A stretch of DNA of 19,140 nucleotides from Bacillota bacterium (GTDB lineage Bacteria > Bacillota > Clostridia > Clostridiales > Clostridiaceae): NCBI GenBank assembly GCA_030706015.1, contig JAUZPI010000077.1, positions 1 through 19,140 on the forward strand. The letters are read 5' to 3'. The position numbers and the translations under genes are program-made. Shown here in pieces: positions 1 to 7,628 of this stretch (the stretch's first letter is position 1; each line of letters begins with the position of its first letter). Under the pieces are notes generated by a model, which saw only the letters and a program-made list of their open reading frames with translations, was not told where the DNA came from and made no database searches.

Positions 1-1036
1 GACTTAATTTTGAAAGTGCACTAGGTAAACTTCCATTCATAGACATTATGTTTACAACTGATAATACTAAGGCTAAAGCTACACTTACTCCCATAGATGC
101 TGCTGGATTTTTAATAACCACAGATACTAATATAAATAAAGCTACACAGGTTACTATAAATAACATGCTTACCCCTAGCACCTCCAAATCATATTGCCAA
201 TTCTGTATAAGATGTGTGCTTCCTGGTACTATAGATACACCTGTCTTGCCATTCACGTTCTTAGATGGATCAAGTTGATATAAGGAACCAACTCCTACAA
301 GCTTATTAGGGTTGTTGAACCCGTCAGCTATTCCAAGCCCAATATAGGCTCCTATTTTAATAATAATGAACATGAAACAACAACTTATAGATGAAGCTAT
401 AAATTTTGAAAACAAAACCTTACCTCTCGATACTGGTTTTGTTAGCAGCATCTTTATTGTTGGAGGAGATGCCTCTCCAGAAATGGTATCTGCCACAAGC
501 ACTGCTATTAGGATTATACCTATAAGCGCATACATAAATGCATTACTCTCTTCCAATGTACTAATTGCCAATTGTCCCTTTTTATCATAAGGATTTATAT
601 TGTTATCCAGATAGTATTTATCGAACTGTACTGCTAATTGATATTTATCTATATCCTCTTTATTATTTTTTCTATTAGCTGTCCGTAAGTTCTTTTGGGC
701 ATCCCTTATATCATTTTGTACCCTTCTTCTCCAATCATAATTTTCATTTTTCTCACTTTTCTTCAATTCTTTTATCTGTTCGTCCATCTGCTTTAGATTA
801 GCCTGCAGGCTCTTTTTCTGAGCAGCTGAAGTTTTTGAAGAATTTAATGTTTGTTTTGTACTTTTTATATTTGCCTGCAGCATTTCTATCTGCTTTGCAG
901 GTGTGCTATACTCCTTGATGCTTCTATATTCCGACACAGTGAACAAAGCCATGATAGCTGCCAATATAGCGAATACTATCCAGTACTTTTTCCTTCTGAA
1001 TATCTTCTGAAATTCATTACATACCAGCCGCCACAT
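1..1036 (-). CDS. ABC-2 type transporter permease, 3' end cut by window edge
   Basis: Membrane subunit of an ABC exporter, partnered with the ATPase encoded just upstream. About 345 codons are open to the left edge with no stop, so the C-terminus is missing. Visible: basic N-terminus, TM1 near residues 18-34, a long hydrophilic and probably coiled-coil loop at about 40-150 rich in K, Q and E, TM2 near 167-184, then the ABC-2 family motif GEASPPTIKMLLTKPVSR at about 187-204, followed by more membrane segments. The ATG lies 20 bp inside the ATPase gene and follows a GGGGGAGGG ribosome site, so translation is probably coupled. Substrate is unknown; the pairing resembles bacitracin/lantibiotic-type (BcrAB) exporters. 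The large outer loop after TM1 is the most distinctive feature. Confidence 0.85.
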   Translation of the reverse strand, partial: MWRLVCNEFQKIFRRKKYWIVFAILAAIMALFTVSEYRSIKEYSTPAKQIEMLQANIKSTKQTLNSSKTSAAQKKSLQANLKQMDEQIKELKKSEKNENYDWRRRVQNDIRDAQKNLRTANRKNNKEDIDKYQLAVQFDKYYLDNNINPYDKKGQLAISTLEESNAFMYALIGIILIAVLVADTISGEASPPTIKMLLTKPVSRGKVLFSKFIASSISCCFMFIIIKIGAYIGLGIADGFNNPNKLVGVGSLYQLDPSKNVNGKTGVSIVPGSTHLIQNWQYDLEVLGVSMLFIVTCVALFILVSVVIKNPAASMGVSVALALVLSVVNIMSMNGSLPSALSKLS

Positions 1037-1955
1037 CTTTACCCTCCCCCTCTTCAAGTATCTGCATAAATCTATCCTCAAGGGTTTGATGTATCTTATA
1101 AAATTCCTCTACAATTACTCCTTGCTTTATTAGTTCTGAAGCTACTTTTGCAGAGGTTCCTTTTTCTAATACTAAATGAAGTTCTTGTTTATCAACTCTT
1201 ACCTCACGAACATAAGATAGTTTCCTTAAAATTTCTATGCTCTTATCCAATTCTAATGTAACTATTGCCATATGCTCTCCACTGTTAGAGCTCTCGTCTT
1301 CCCTAAGACTTTCTACAGCTTTTATCTCACCACCATTAATAAAAGCTACTGTATCACAAACCTGTTGGATTTCAGCTAAAATATGAGAAGATATAAACAC
1401 TGCAGAGTTATTTTCTTTAGCCATAGTTCTAACTATGTTTCTAAAGTCCATTATTCCCATGGGATCTAAACCGTTAGTTGGCTCATCTAGTATAAGCAGC
1501 TTTGGTTTTACCAAAAGAGCTTGTCCAAGTCCTAACCTCTGCTTCATACCTAGGGAATATTTCTTAACCTTATCATTTATCCTGTCTTTTAACCCTATTA
1601 TTTCTGCAACCTCATCAATTCTCTCCTTGCTGATTCCACCATACATCTTTGCAAATTGTATAAGGTTCTCTTTACCGGTTAAATAACCATACATATCGGG
1701 GTTTTCAACAATACATCCCACATTAGCTAAAGCTTTACTTCTCTCTTTTCGTATGTCATGTCCCATAACACAAATAGAGCCGCTTGTAGGAGCTATTAAA
1801 CCTACCAGCATTCTTATAGTAGTAGTTTTTCCAGCGCCATTGGGACCTAAAAAACCAAAGATCTCTCCTTCTTCTACAGAAAAGCTGACTCCCTTTATAA
1901 TTTCTCTTTTGCCTATTCGCTTTTTCACGTCTTTTACCTCTAATACCACTGCCAT
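1017..1955 (-). CDS. ABC transporter ATP-binding protein (BcrA-like)
   Basis: Cytoplasmic ATPase that should power the permease at 1-1036. The 312 residues hold a full nucleotide-binding domain: Walker A GPNGAGKT at 37-44, signature SLGMKQR at 134-140, Walker B LLILDE at 153-158, D-loop GLDP at 162-165 and H-loop SSH at 189-191. The usual Q-loop glutamine appears to be Glu84 (IVENP), a substitution I associate with BcrA-type exporters. The ~100-residue tail is typical of drug and peptide exporters of this group. The ATG follows GGAGG at good spacing and a clear sigma-A promoter lies upstream, so this gene starts its own two-gene transcript, separate from the GntR operon. Likely role: export of or resistance to a peptide or lipid-linked compound; the substrate cannot be read from sequence. 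Confidence 0.93.
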   Translation of the reverse strand: MAVVLEVKDVKKRIGKREIIKGVSFSVEEGEIFGFLGPNGAGKTTTIRMLVGLIAPTSGSICVMGHDIRKERSKALANVGCIVENPDMYGYLTGKENLIQFAKMYGGISKERIDEVAEIIGLKDRINDKVKKYSLGMKQRLGLGQALLVKPKLLILDEPTNGLDPMGIMDFRNIVRTMAKENNSAVFISSHILAEIQQVCDTVAFINGGEIKAVESLREDESSNSGEHMAIVTLELDKSIEILRKLSYVREVRVDKQELHLVLEKGTSAKVASELIKQGVIVEEFYKIHQTLEDRFMQILEEGEGKDVAAGM

Positions 1956-2045
1956 ATACTTACCTCCTTCTATCTCTGTTCTTACTAATGATCATCGCAG
2001 TAAACCGTTTACCATTTTATAACCCTATTGTATTTTTCTTACTAT

Positions 2046-2074
2046 ATACTATCTTAATTTTCTACTAGCGTCAA
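2046..2074 (-). promoter_or_regulatory. sigma-A promoter of the BcrA-like ABC operon
   Basis: Read on the minus strand: -35 TTGACG (2074-2069), 17-bp spacer, -10 TAGTAT (2051-2046). Predicted start is near 2039. Downstream, between start site and ribosome site, is the 13-bp palindrome GTAAACCGTTTAC (2000-2012), a possible operator. Confidence 0.65.
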
Positions 2075-2091
2075 ATTTAGATACATATAAT

Positions 2092-2130
2092 AAAAGCTTC
2101 TGCAGCATAGATACATTGCAGAAGCTTTTT
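2092..2130 (-). terminator. Hairpin terminator of the GntR/ABC operon
   Basis: A perfect 13-bp stem (AAAAGCTTCTGCA at 2092-2104 with TGCAGAAGCTTTT at 2117-2129) and a 12-nt loop. It lies just after the stop of the last permease gene on the minus strand, where a short U-run follows. The plus strand also has a T-run, so it could work in both directions. Confidence 0.75.
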
Positions 2131-2153
2131 ATAGTAAAACAAACATATGTAAC

Positions 2154-3188
2154 TTATTTATTCACTCTCTTTATAACTTTGTCCAATATAAAATGGGCTA
2201 ATACCCCTGAAATTATGATGTTAATTATCATTCTAATTAATGCTATCCCTTGAGCTTCTCCTTCAGATATACCAAGTGGAGCGAATAGAAGCATAACGCT
2301 AATAACTATGCATACCCTCAATATATATTCAGCAGTCTTAAATATAATTAAGTTTCCCATATTCTCTAACTTCATTTTTTTAAAAATTAATATCAACAAT
2401 ATTAAGAGTATTAATATCTGAATTAGCGCTTCTATAAGTAACTGTAACAAGCTATGATTCCTTTGAAGTAAGTCGATATCGATTATACTATAACCTGTAA
2501 GTATCCCTTGGAAAAACATGTCTATATTAAATATCATTGCACTGATGGAACTACCTTTAAAAACATACTGAATTGAGTATATTCCTGTGTTCCATACAGA
2601 AGGAATAATGATACTAATTAAACCAATAATACCTCCCGCAACTATTGATCCACACACGCATTGTATAATCATGATGAATGTAATCATTATAACTGATATA
2701 AGAAAAAGTATTAGAAACCACTGAAGTATAGATGAAACATTATTATATTGTGAAACTATGCTCTTGTTTATCTGAAACATAAAAACACTTAATACAACCA
2801 TTGATAACTGTGATACAAAAATTACTACAACAGATGTTAGCCATTTAGTAAAGATTATCTCTTCTCTTTTAAATGGCATTACTGTTAAGATTTCATATCT
2901 GCTATTTTGCTTATCATTTCCTATGATAAATATAGGTAGCAAAACTAATGTAATAAATATCACCATTACGCTACCGTTGACGAAATCACCCTGAAACGTA
3001 AGCTGCCATGGCTGTACTTCATAGCTATGAGATTTTGAAAAGCAACCAATTCCTGATTGTATATCAGATATATATGAAGAAAATGAAATTATCCATATAG
3101 CCGCAAACTCTAAGGTAACAAATAATGTTAACCACTTGACGAAAGCCCAATCCTTAAAAAATAGAGTTTTATTAAACCATCTACTCAT
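2154..3188 (-). CDS. ABC transporter permease, YtrC/YtrD-like, second copy
   Basis: A 344-residue integral membrane protein, last gene of the GntR operon. Start ATG follows AGGGGGG at normal spacing. Hydropathy suggests about six membrane segments (near 18-36, 75-92, 115-135, 155-190, 255-275, 290-335). It is paralogous to the permease encoded just upstream: both begin with N-K-(T/A)-L-x-x-K-(D/E)-W and both carry a YEIL-x-x-MP(F/Y) motif followed by (E/T)EII-x-x-KW near residue 97-117. The pair probably forms a heterodimeric channel driven by the ATPase at 4110-5006. In the Bacillus YtrABCDEF system such genes answer cell-wall-active antibiotics; that role here is inference. Confidence 0.8.
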   Translation of the reverse strand: MSRWFNKTLFFKDWAFVKWLTLFVTLEFAAIWIISFSSYISDIQSGIGCFSKSHSYEVQPWQLTFQGDFVNGSVMVIFITLVLLPIFIIGNDKQNSRYEILTVMPFKREEIIFTKWLTSVVVIFVSQLSMVVLSVFMFQINKSIVSQYNNVSSILQWFLILFLISVIMITFIMIIQCVCGSIVAGGIIGLISIIIPSVWNTGIYSIQYVFKGSSISAMIFNIDMFFQGILTGYSIIDIDLLQRNHSLLQLLIEALIQILILLILLILIFKKMKLENMGNLIIFKTAEYILRVCIVISVMLLFAPLGISEGEAQGIALIRMIINIIISGVLAHFILDKVIKRVNK

Positions 3189-3202
3189 CTATATCCCCCC
3201 TA

Positions 3203-4129
3203 TCAAAACTTGCTTAACTTTATAATTCTATCCACTAAGTTATATACATAATAAGCTGTCATTATAAAAACTAAGCATAGAATAAAGAAAATTATGGACC
3301 TAGCAGTATATATACGTAAAAGCCTTAACACAATACTAGATGAAGTAATCCCTACAGAAATAGATACTGTACATTTAAATATAAACTCTAATTTTTTAGA
3401 AATCATAATAATATCCTCCTCTAGCCGTATACTCCTAAATGATTGCAGCAATAAAAATAGAAAACTAGCTATAAGTATTATTATTAACGCACTACTAAGG
3501 AGGAATCTCTCACTAAAGTAATGAATAACAGTGTCTTCCACTGCCGCAAATCTTCCGATAAATGAACCTATGGACTGAGGTAACATTATAAAACATATAC
3601 CTAGGACACCTCCAAAGAATTCATTATTAGTAATGCACTGAATAAACATAAAAACTGTTAGAGTTGACACACAGCTTAATATAGCTATAATATAGTACTG
3701 CCATATATAACCAAAGCAAAAAACAGATCTAGTTGTTATTAATTCTTTATTTGAACAATACAAATATGTAACTACAATAAAGTCTATTATCAGTGGTATG
3801 GCCATCACTATTACTCCAACAAACCATTTGGCAGCTATGATTTCTGTTTTGCTATATGGCATTTGACTCAATATCTCATAACCATTAGTCTTTCTATCCA
3901 TACATATAAGCAAAGCTGCTATAATTAATATAACAATCAAAACAATAGCAGTGATTGAAAAATAAAAACTCTCTCTGGATAAATATGAGCCAGTTTGATA
4001 CGTCTTCATAGATTCTATACTAAGCCTCATGAAATTTATTCTGCTTGAAAATATGAATATAGGAATCATCATCCACCATATGCTCTTCCACTCTTTAAGT
4101 AACAATGCCTTATTTAAATATTTCTTCAT
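3203..4129 (-). CDS. ABC transporter permease, YtrC/YtrD-like, first copy
   Basis: A 308-residue membrane protein with about six hydrophobic segments, the first near 14-31. It contains NGYEILSQMPYS followed by a KW pair, matching its downstream paralogue. The reading frame can be extended five codons to a GTG at 4144, but the ATG at 4129 is preferred because GGTGGTGA lies 8 bases upstream. With that start the gene overlaps the ATPase gene by 20 bp, which suggests translational coupling. It sits 14 bp before the next permease gene. Substrate unknown. Confidence 0.8.
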   Translation of the reverse strand: MKKYLNKALLLKEWKSIWWMMIPIFIFSSRINFMRLSIESMKTYQTGSYLSRESFYFSITAIVLIVILIIAALLICMDRKTNGYEILSQMPYSKTEIIAAKWFVGVIVMAIPLIIDFIVVTYLYCSNKELITTRSVFCFGYIWQYYIIAILSCVSTLTVFMFIQCITNNEFFGGVLGICFIMLPQSIGSFIGRFAAVEDTVIHYFSERFLLSSALIIILIASFLFLLLQSFRSIRLEEDIIMISKKLEFIFKCTVSISVGITSSSIVLRLLRIYTARSIIFFILCLVFIMTAYYVYNLVDRIIKLSKF

Positions 4130-5006
4130 ATCCGCTCTCACCACCTATGGAGTAAATAAACATATCTTCAAGGCTCATATCTATCTCTTCTCTGAAGGAA
4201 ATACCGCTATTATCTAACCTCTGCTTAAATTCATCATTATAATTCTTTGTGACAATGTTATATACTCTGCCTATTTTTTCAATGTTCATCACCTCTGCCC
4301 AATTTTCTAAATCCGCTGGAGCCTCATCCTTAAATACTACCTGTATCTTCTTAATTGTCTTCTTCATTTCTTCTACGGAATTAACGTATCGAATTTCTCC
4401 CTTAAATAGTATTGCTACCTTATCACAGATTCTTTCCAGGTCACTTAGGTTATGTGAAGATATGAAGATAATTGTTTCTCTTTCAGCTACTTCTTCTAGC
4501 AGTATGTTTATTGTTTCTCTCTTTGCCATAGGGTCTAGTCCATTAGTAGGCTCGTCCAAAACTAACACCTTAGGCATAATGCTTAGGTTAAGCATTATAG
4601 CCAGTCTCATTTTCATGCCCTTTGAAAGCTTTCTCACCATTATATTTTCAGGTATTTTGAATTTATCATTTAATTCATTATATCTTGCTATACTGAAATT
4701 CTTATAGGTCATGCCATAAAACTTAATTACATCTTTAACCTTGAAATAACTGAAAAAATCATTTTGATCTGCCACATAGCCAATGTGATGTTTAATATCT
4801 ATATTGTCATCGACATTCTCACTGCAGACTTTTATATCTCCTGCATCTATCTTATATATGCCCGTTAGACATTTTATTAAAGTAGTCTTTCCTGCTCCAT
4901 TAGGGCCAATGAGACCAAATATACTTCCCTTTTCTATATGAAGGTTTATATTCTTCAAGACTTCTTTGTCTCCTAATTTCTTATTTACACCTTTTATACT
5001 TATCAA
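4110..5006 (-). CDS. ABC transporter ATP-binding protein, YtrB-like
   Basis: ATPase of the GntR-controlled exporter. Motif positions are counted from the GTG at 5027 (subtract 7 for the preferred start): Walker A GPNGAGKT 41-48, Q-loop Gln88, signature LSKGMKMR 134-141, Walker B VLVLDE 154-159, GLDP 163-166, SSH 190-192, then a ~100-residue C-terminal extension. The GTG at 5027 has a poor ribosome site. A TTG at 5006 has AAGGGGTGA about 5 bases upstream and yields MISIKGVNKKL, a typical N-terminus, so I use it. The gene follows the GntR gene by about 25 bp and overlaps the next permease gene by 20 bp. Confidence 0.9.
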   Translation of the reverse strand: MISIKGVNKKLGDKEVLKNINLHIEKGSIFGLIGPNGAGKTTLIKCLTGIYKIDAGDIKVCSENVDDNIDIKHHIGYVADQNDFFSYFKVKDVIKFYGMTYKNFSIARYNELNDKFKIPENIMVRKLSKGMKMRLAIMLNLSIMPKVLVLDEPTNGLDPMAKRETINILLEEVAERETIIFISSHNLSDLERICDKVAILFKGEIRYVNSVEEMKKTIKKIQVVFKDEAPADLENWAEVMNIEKIGRVYNIVTKNYNDEFKQRLDNSGISFREEIDMSLEDMFIYSIGGESGYEEIFK

Positions 5007-5030
5007 ATTTGTCACCCCTTGTACCACTAA

Positions 5031-5444
5031 TTATTTCTTTTCTATATTATTAGTACTAGTTAATTGTGTACCATCTAAGTTGTTAAATATCTCATCCATT
5101 AACTTAACTAAGTCATCTTTTTTAAGTCCCATGTAGTGCGCCTCCACTACAATCTTTTTTATATCCTCTTTCAAAATCTCCATCCTCTCTTCCTCCACCT
5201 TTGGCTTATAATTAGAAGTTACATATGTTCCCTTTCCCCTTATAGTTTCAATAACTTTTTGCCTTTCCAGCTCACTATAAGCCCTGCTTACTGTATTAGG
5301 ATTTGCTGTTATCATGCTGGACATTTCCCTCACAGAAGGAAGTCTATCTCCAGGCTGAATTATTCCCTTTAAAATATTCTCTTTAATTCCATCTACTATT
5401 TGCTGATATATCGGTGTACTGCTTCTACTATCTATAATAATCAC
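5031..5444 (-). CDS. GntR-family regulator, YtrA subfamily
   Basis: A 137-residue transcription regulator, first gene of the ABC operon and probably its repressor. N-terminal winged helix at 10-78 with the GntR hallmarks PIYQQI, GDRLPSVRE, NPNTVSRAYSELE and the wing GKGTYV. Only about 55 residues follow, too short for the ligand domain of FadR or HutC types; this short helical tail defines the YtrA group. Start codon is GTG at 5444 with GGGAGGTG seven bases upstream. Dyads bearing CTGTACC-type half-sites sit at its promoter, so self-repression of the whole operon is likely. The inducer is unknown; cell-wall stress is the usual link for relatives. Confidence 0.92.
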   Translation of the reverse strand: MIIIDSRSSTPIYQQIVDGIKENILKGIIQPGDRLPSVREMSSMITANPNTVSRAYSELERQKVIETIRGKGTYVTSNYKPKVEEERMEILKEDIKKIVVEAHYMGLKKDDLVKLMDEIFNNLDGTQLTSTNNIEKK

Positions 5445-5467
5445 TGCTGCACCTCCCTTTTAATACT

Positions 5468-5510
5468 CTGTACCAATTGTATTAACTGTACTAATTCAAT
5501 TGGTACAGTT
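5468..5510. promoter_or_regulatory. Predicted GntR operator: three CTGTAC half-sites
   Basis: CTGTACCAATTG (5468-5479) and CAATTGGTACAG (5497-5508) form a perfect 12-bp inverted repeat around a 17-bp centre. The centre holds a third half-site, CTGTACTAATT (5486-5496), a near copy of the first at 18-bp offset; together with its flanking AA it also pairs as AACTGTAC/GTACAGTT (5484-5491, 5503-5510). It covers the predicted transcription start of the GntR gene. Confidence 0.65.
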
Positions 5511-5512
5511 AT

Positions 5513-5548
5513 AATATACCATGTTATTACAGTTGTGTAAATACACAA
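5513..5548 (-). promoter_or_regulatory. Promoter of GntR/ABC operon with second dyad over the -35
   Basis: Minus strand: -35 TTTACA (5541-5536), 17-bp spacer, -10 TATATT (5518-5513), start near 5506. The -35 lies inside another inverted repeat, TTGTGTA-AA-TACACAA (5533-5548), so there may be two binding sites, one upstream and one downstream of the promoter core. Confidence 0.6.
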
Positions 5549-5696
5549 ATTCTATGAACATTAACATTTGTAATCTTAAATTCACCACATCATAGAATTG
5601 AATTCAACTTCTACAACCGCAATTATATACTCTGTAACTCCTTACTGAATCTATGAATATTATGAATTTGAACGGATTACAAAAGGAGAATATTAT

Positions 5697-6320
5697 ATGC
5701 TTCTAGTTTCAGCAATTTTATTTGTAATATCTTCAAGTCTAGATAGTCTAATAGTCGGAATAGCCTATGGTATAAAAAAATTAAAAATTGGATTACTAAG
5801 CAACATCATAGTGGCTGTAACTGCATCCGCTGGTACGCTCATATCCATGATATTCGGAAAATTTGTTTTATCTTTTTTACCAATGAGCAGTGCGAGCTTC
5901 ATAGGAAGCGCAGTACTTATATCATTTGGTCTGTACTTTATATTAGAACCAATTATTAAAAAAAGACACAGCCAAAACCTAATACAAAACAAGGATTCAA
6001 AACATGTACATTATGATGATATATTAGACAATCCTGAAATAGCTGATAAAGATAATTCCGGTTATATAGATTTAAAGGAATCTATAACTCTTGCCTTTGC
6101 CTTAACCATAAATAATGTAGGACTTGGCATAGGTGCAGGTATTGCTGGACTTGATTTAACTGTTACAACCTTAGTTACTCTATTTTTCAGCTTAACGGCA
6201 ATTCCACTTGGATATTATCTTGGAAATAGATTTTTATCTAAGTTTTTAGGCAAATATGCTTCCATCATTTCCGGCTGTATAATAATTCTTCTAGGCTTAT
6301 ATGGAGTTATAACCCAATAA
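5697..6320 (+). CDS. ytaF: Sporulation membrane protein YtaF
   Basis: A 207-residue polytopic membrane protein of the YtaF family, related in fold to the MntP-type manganese exporters. It has two matching halves of three membrane segments, each half opening with a small-residue helix (SSSLDSLIVGIAYG near 12-25; ALTINNVGLGIGAG near 135-148). Between them lies a soluble linker with an EF-hand-like loop at 117-128: D117, D119, S121, G122, I124 and E128 occupy the calcium-ligand positions. ATG follows AAAAGGAG. It is transcribed alone and converges on bofA. The family is tied to sporulation in Bacillus, but its biochemical role is not established; ion transport or sensing is inference. Confidence 0.85.
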   Translation: MLLVSAILFVISSSLDSLIVGIAYGIKKLKIGLLSNIIVAVTASAGTLISMIFGKFVLSFLPMSSASFIGSAVLISFGLYFILEPIIKKRHSQNLIQNKDSKHVHYDDILDNPEIADKDNSGYIDLKESITLAFALTINNVGLGIGAGIAGLDLTVTTLVTLFFSLTAIPLGYYLGNRFLSKFLGKYASIISGCIIILLGLYGVITQ

Positions 6321-6353
6321 AGAAACAAAAGGAGTGCATTTTCTGCACTCCTT
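6321..6353 (-). terminator. Terminator of the dnaX-bofA cluster
   Basis: A perfect 10-bp stem AAGGAGTGCA/TGCACTCCTT (6329-6338, 6344-6353) with a 5-nt loop. On the minus strand it is followed by TTTTGTTTCTTT, a good U-rich tail, about 23 bp after the bofA stop. On the plus strand the tail is poor, though it may still help to end ytaF transcription. Confidence 0.8.
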
Positions 6354-6375
6354 CACATTATAATTTCTATAATCA

Positions 6376-6630
6376 CTAAAAAAACAACTTAAAAATAATT
6401 AAGAATACTACACCTGGTACTCCAAAAACTCCTGCTATTAATGCAGTAATTATATTTATTCCGATATAAAAGTGGAAATACGCACCTACAATGTTCACAA
6501 TTATAAGCAGTATAGCTCCTAAAACAGCGTTTGCCAACAACTTAAAGAACATCTTAATAGGCCATGAAAAAAGTTTTACAATTATAAATAGTACTACCAC
6601 TGCTATTAAAAAGTATATTGCCATATCCAT
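6376..6630 (-). CDS. bofA: Pro-sigmaK processing inhibitor BofA
   Basis: An 84-residue, almost wholly hydrophobic protein with predicted membrane segments near 3-20 and 31-50 and a hydrophobic C-terminal region 55-84 containing GVFGVPGVVFLIIF, the conserved tail of the BofA family. In Bacillus BofA sits in the outer forespore membrane with SpoIVFA and inhibits the SpoIVFB protease, delaying pro-sigmaK cleavage. Length and C-terminal motif match the family. ATG follows TAGGAGGGTG. It is the last gene of the recR-yaaL-bofA string, the conserved order in Bacillus. In clostridia the sigmaK checkpoint differs, so the exact role here is less certain. Confidence 0.9.
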   Translation of the reverse strand: MDMAIYFLIAVVVLFIIVKLFSWPIKMFFKLLANAVLGAILLIIVNIVGAYFHFYIGINIITALIAGVFGVPGVVFLIIFKLFF

Positions 6631-6704
6631 AGGAAATTCACCCTCCTAAAATATACTTGCTACTTAAATAATAATGCTGCTTCCATGGCTTTTATGTATA
6701 TATT

Positions 6705-6953
6705 TTACTCCGAACTTGCTTCGTGTAAAAACTTACTATAATCAGTCACTTTTATCCCCATCTTCCTAGCTTGCAAGATGAGATAAATATATCTTGCCCT
6801 AGCAGCTTGTTCTTTAAATATAGCATAATCAATAAGCTCTTTTTCATTCACATATTCAAAATAGTTTCTTGCTTGATCCCATTCTTGTCTTGCTTCTTCT
6901 ACTTCCTTTATTAACTGAAGCTGTTGATTGGTATATTTAACTTTATTGCTCAT
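6705..6953 (-). CDS. yaaL: DUF2508 / YaaL family protein
   Basis: A small 82-residue, charged, mainly helical protein with heptad-like runs at 8-60 and no membrane segment or metal motif. Identification rests on size, helical character and its place between recR and bofA, where Bacillus has yaaL. No biochemical function is known for the family. The frame extends five codons to an ATG at 6968, but that ATG is part of the ribosome site GGGAGG; the ATG at 6953, seven T residues downstream, is preferred. The ribosome site itself sits in the 3' arm of a terminator-like hairpin (6954-7005), so expression may be limited or controlled. Confidence 0.8.
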   Translation of the reverse strand: MSNKVKYTNQQLQLIKEVEEARQEWDQARNYFEYVNEKELIDYAIFKEQAARARYIYLILQARKMGIKVTDYSKFLHEASSE

Positions 6954-7005
6954 AAAAAAACCTCCCATTTTGTATCTTATTTACAATTATAGACACAAAA
7001 TGGGA
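6954..7005 (-). terminator. Hairpin plus T7 after recR, overlapping the yaaL ribosome site
   Basis: On the minus strand a 14-bp stem with one G-U pair (arms 7005-6992 and 6976-6963, loop of 15 nt) is followed by GG and seven T residues. That is a textbook Rho-independent terminator 11 bp after the recR stop. Its 3' arm and tail contain GGGAGG, the ribosome site of yaaL, whose ATG begins right after the T-run. Confidence 0.7.
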
Positions 7006-7016
7006 AGTATATTCTT

Positions 7017-7613
7017 TTAAATTTCTCTTCTGCCTTCTAAGGCTTTTGCTAAAGTTACCTCATCTGCATATTCTAAATCTCCTCCAACAGGAATACCGTG
7101 AGCGATTCTTGTAACCTTCACTCCTAATGGATGCAATATTCTAGAAATATACATAGCTGTAGCTTCACCTTCTACATTAGGATTGGTGGCAACAATAACT
7201 TCTGCAACTTCTTTATTTATTCTTACAACCAATTCCTTTAAACGTATATCATCCGGACCTCTTCCTGCCATAGGCGATATTGTTCCATGAAGTACGTGAT
7301 AAACACCATTATATTCTCTAACCTTCTCCATAGCCATAATATCCTTTGGCTCCTCAACTACACATATAGTACCTTTATTTCTATTTGGATTAGAACATAT
7401 ATCGCATACATCTTTGTCTGTATAATTACCACATACAGAGCAATATCTTATAGTACCTCTAGCCTTTTTTAAGGCCTCGGCAAATTGTTCAACTTCATCC
7501 TTTGGTAAATTCAGTACATGAATGGTTAACCTTTGTGCAGTCTTATATCCTATCCCAGGAAGCTTTGCAAATTCTTCTATCAATTTTTCAACTGAAACTG
7601 GATAAAAATCCAA
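7017..7613 (-). CDS. recR: Recombination mediator protein RecR
   Basis: DNA-binding protein that with RecF and RecO loads RecA onto gapped DNA. The 198 residues are full length for the family. In order: helix-hairpin-helix near 10-30 (LPGIGYKTAQRL), C4 zinc finger C58-C61-C70-C73, Toprim domain 81-175 with VVEEPKD near 85-91 and NPNVEGEATA near 144-153, and the C-terminal GIPVGGDLEYADEVTLAKALEGR. Start is a TTG at 7613, chosen because GAGGTG lies seven bases upstream and no ATG fits. It follows ybaB by 15 bp and is probably co-transcribed with it. Confidence 0.97.
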   Translation of the reverse strand: MDFYPVSVEKLIEEFAKLPGIGYKTAQRLTIHVLNLPKDEVEQFAEALKKARGTIRYCSVCGNYTDKDVCDICSNPNRNKGTICVVEEPKDIMAMEKVREYNGVYHVLHGTISPMAGRGPDDIRLKELVVRINKEVAEVIVATNPNVEGEATAMYISRILHPLGVKVTRIAHGIPVGGDLEYADEVTLAKALEGRREI

Positions 7614-7628
7614 ATTGGTTCACCTCAA

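Noticed and set aside
48..590. Small plus-strand reading frames at the left edge
   Set aside because: They lie opposite the continuous ABC-2 permease frame on the minus strand and lack ribosome sites and family features.
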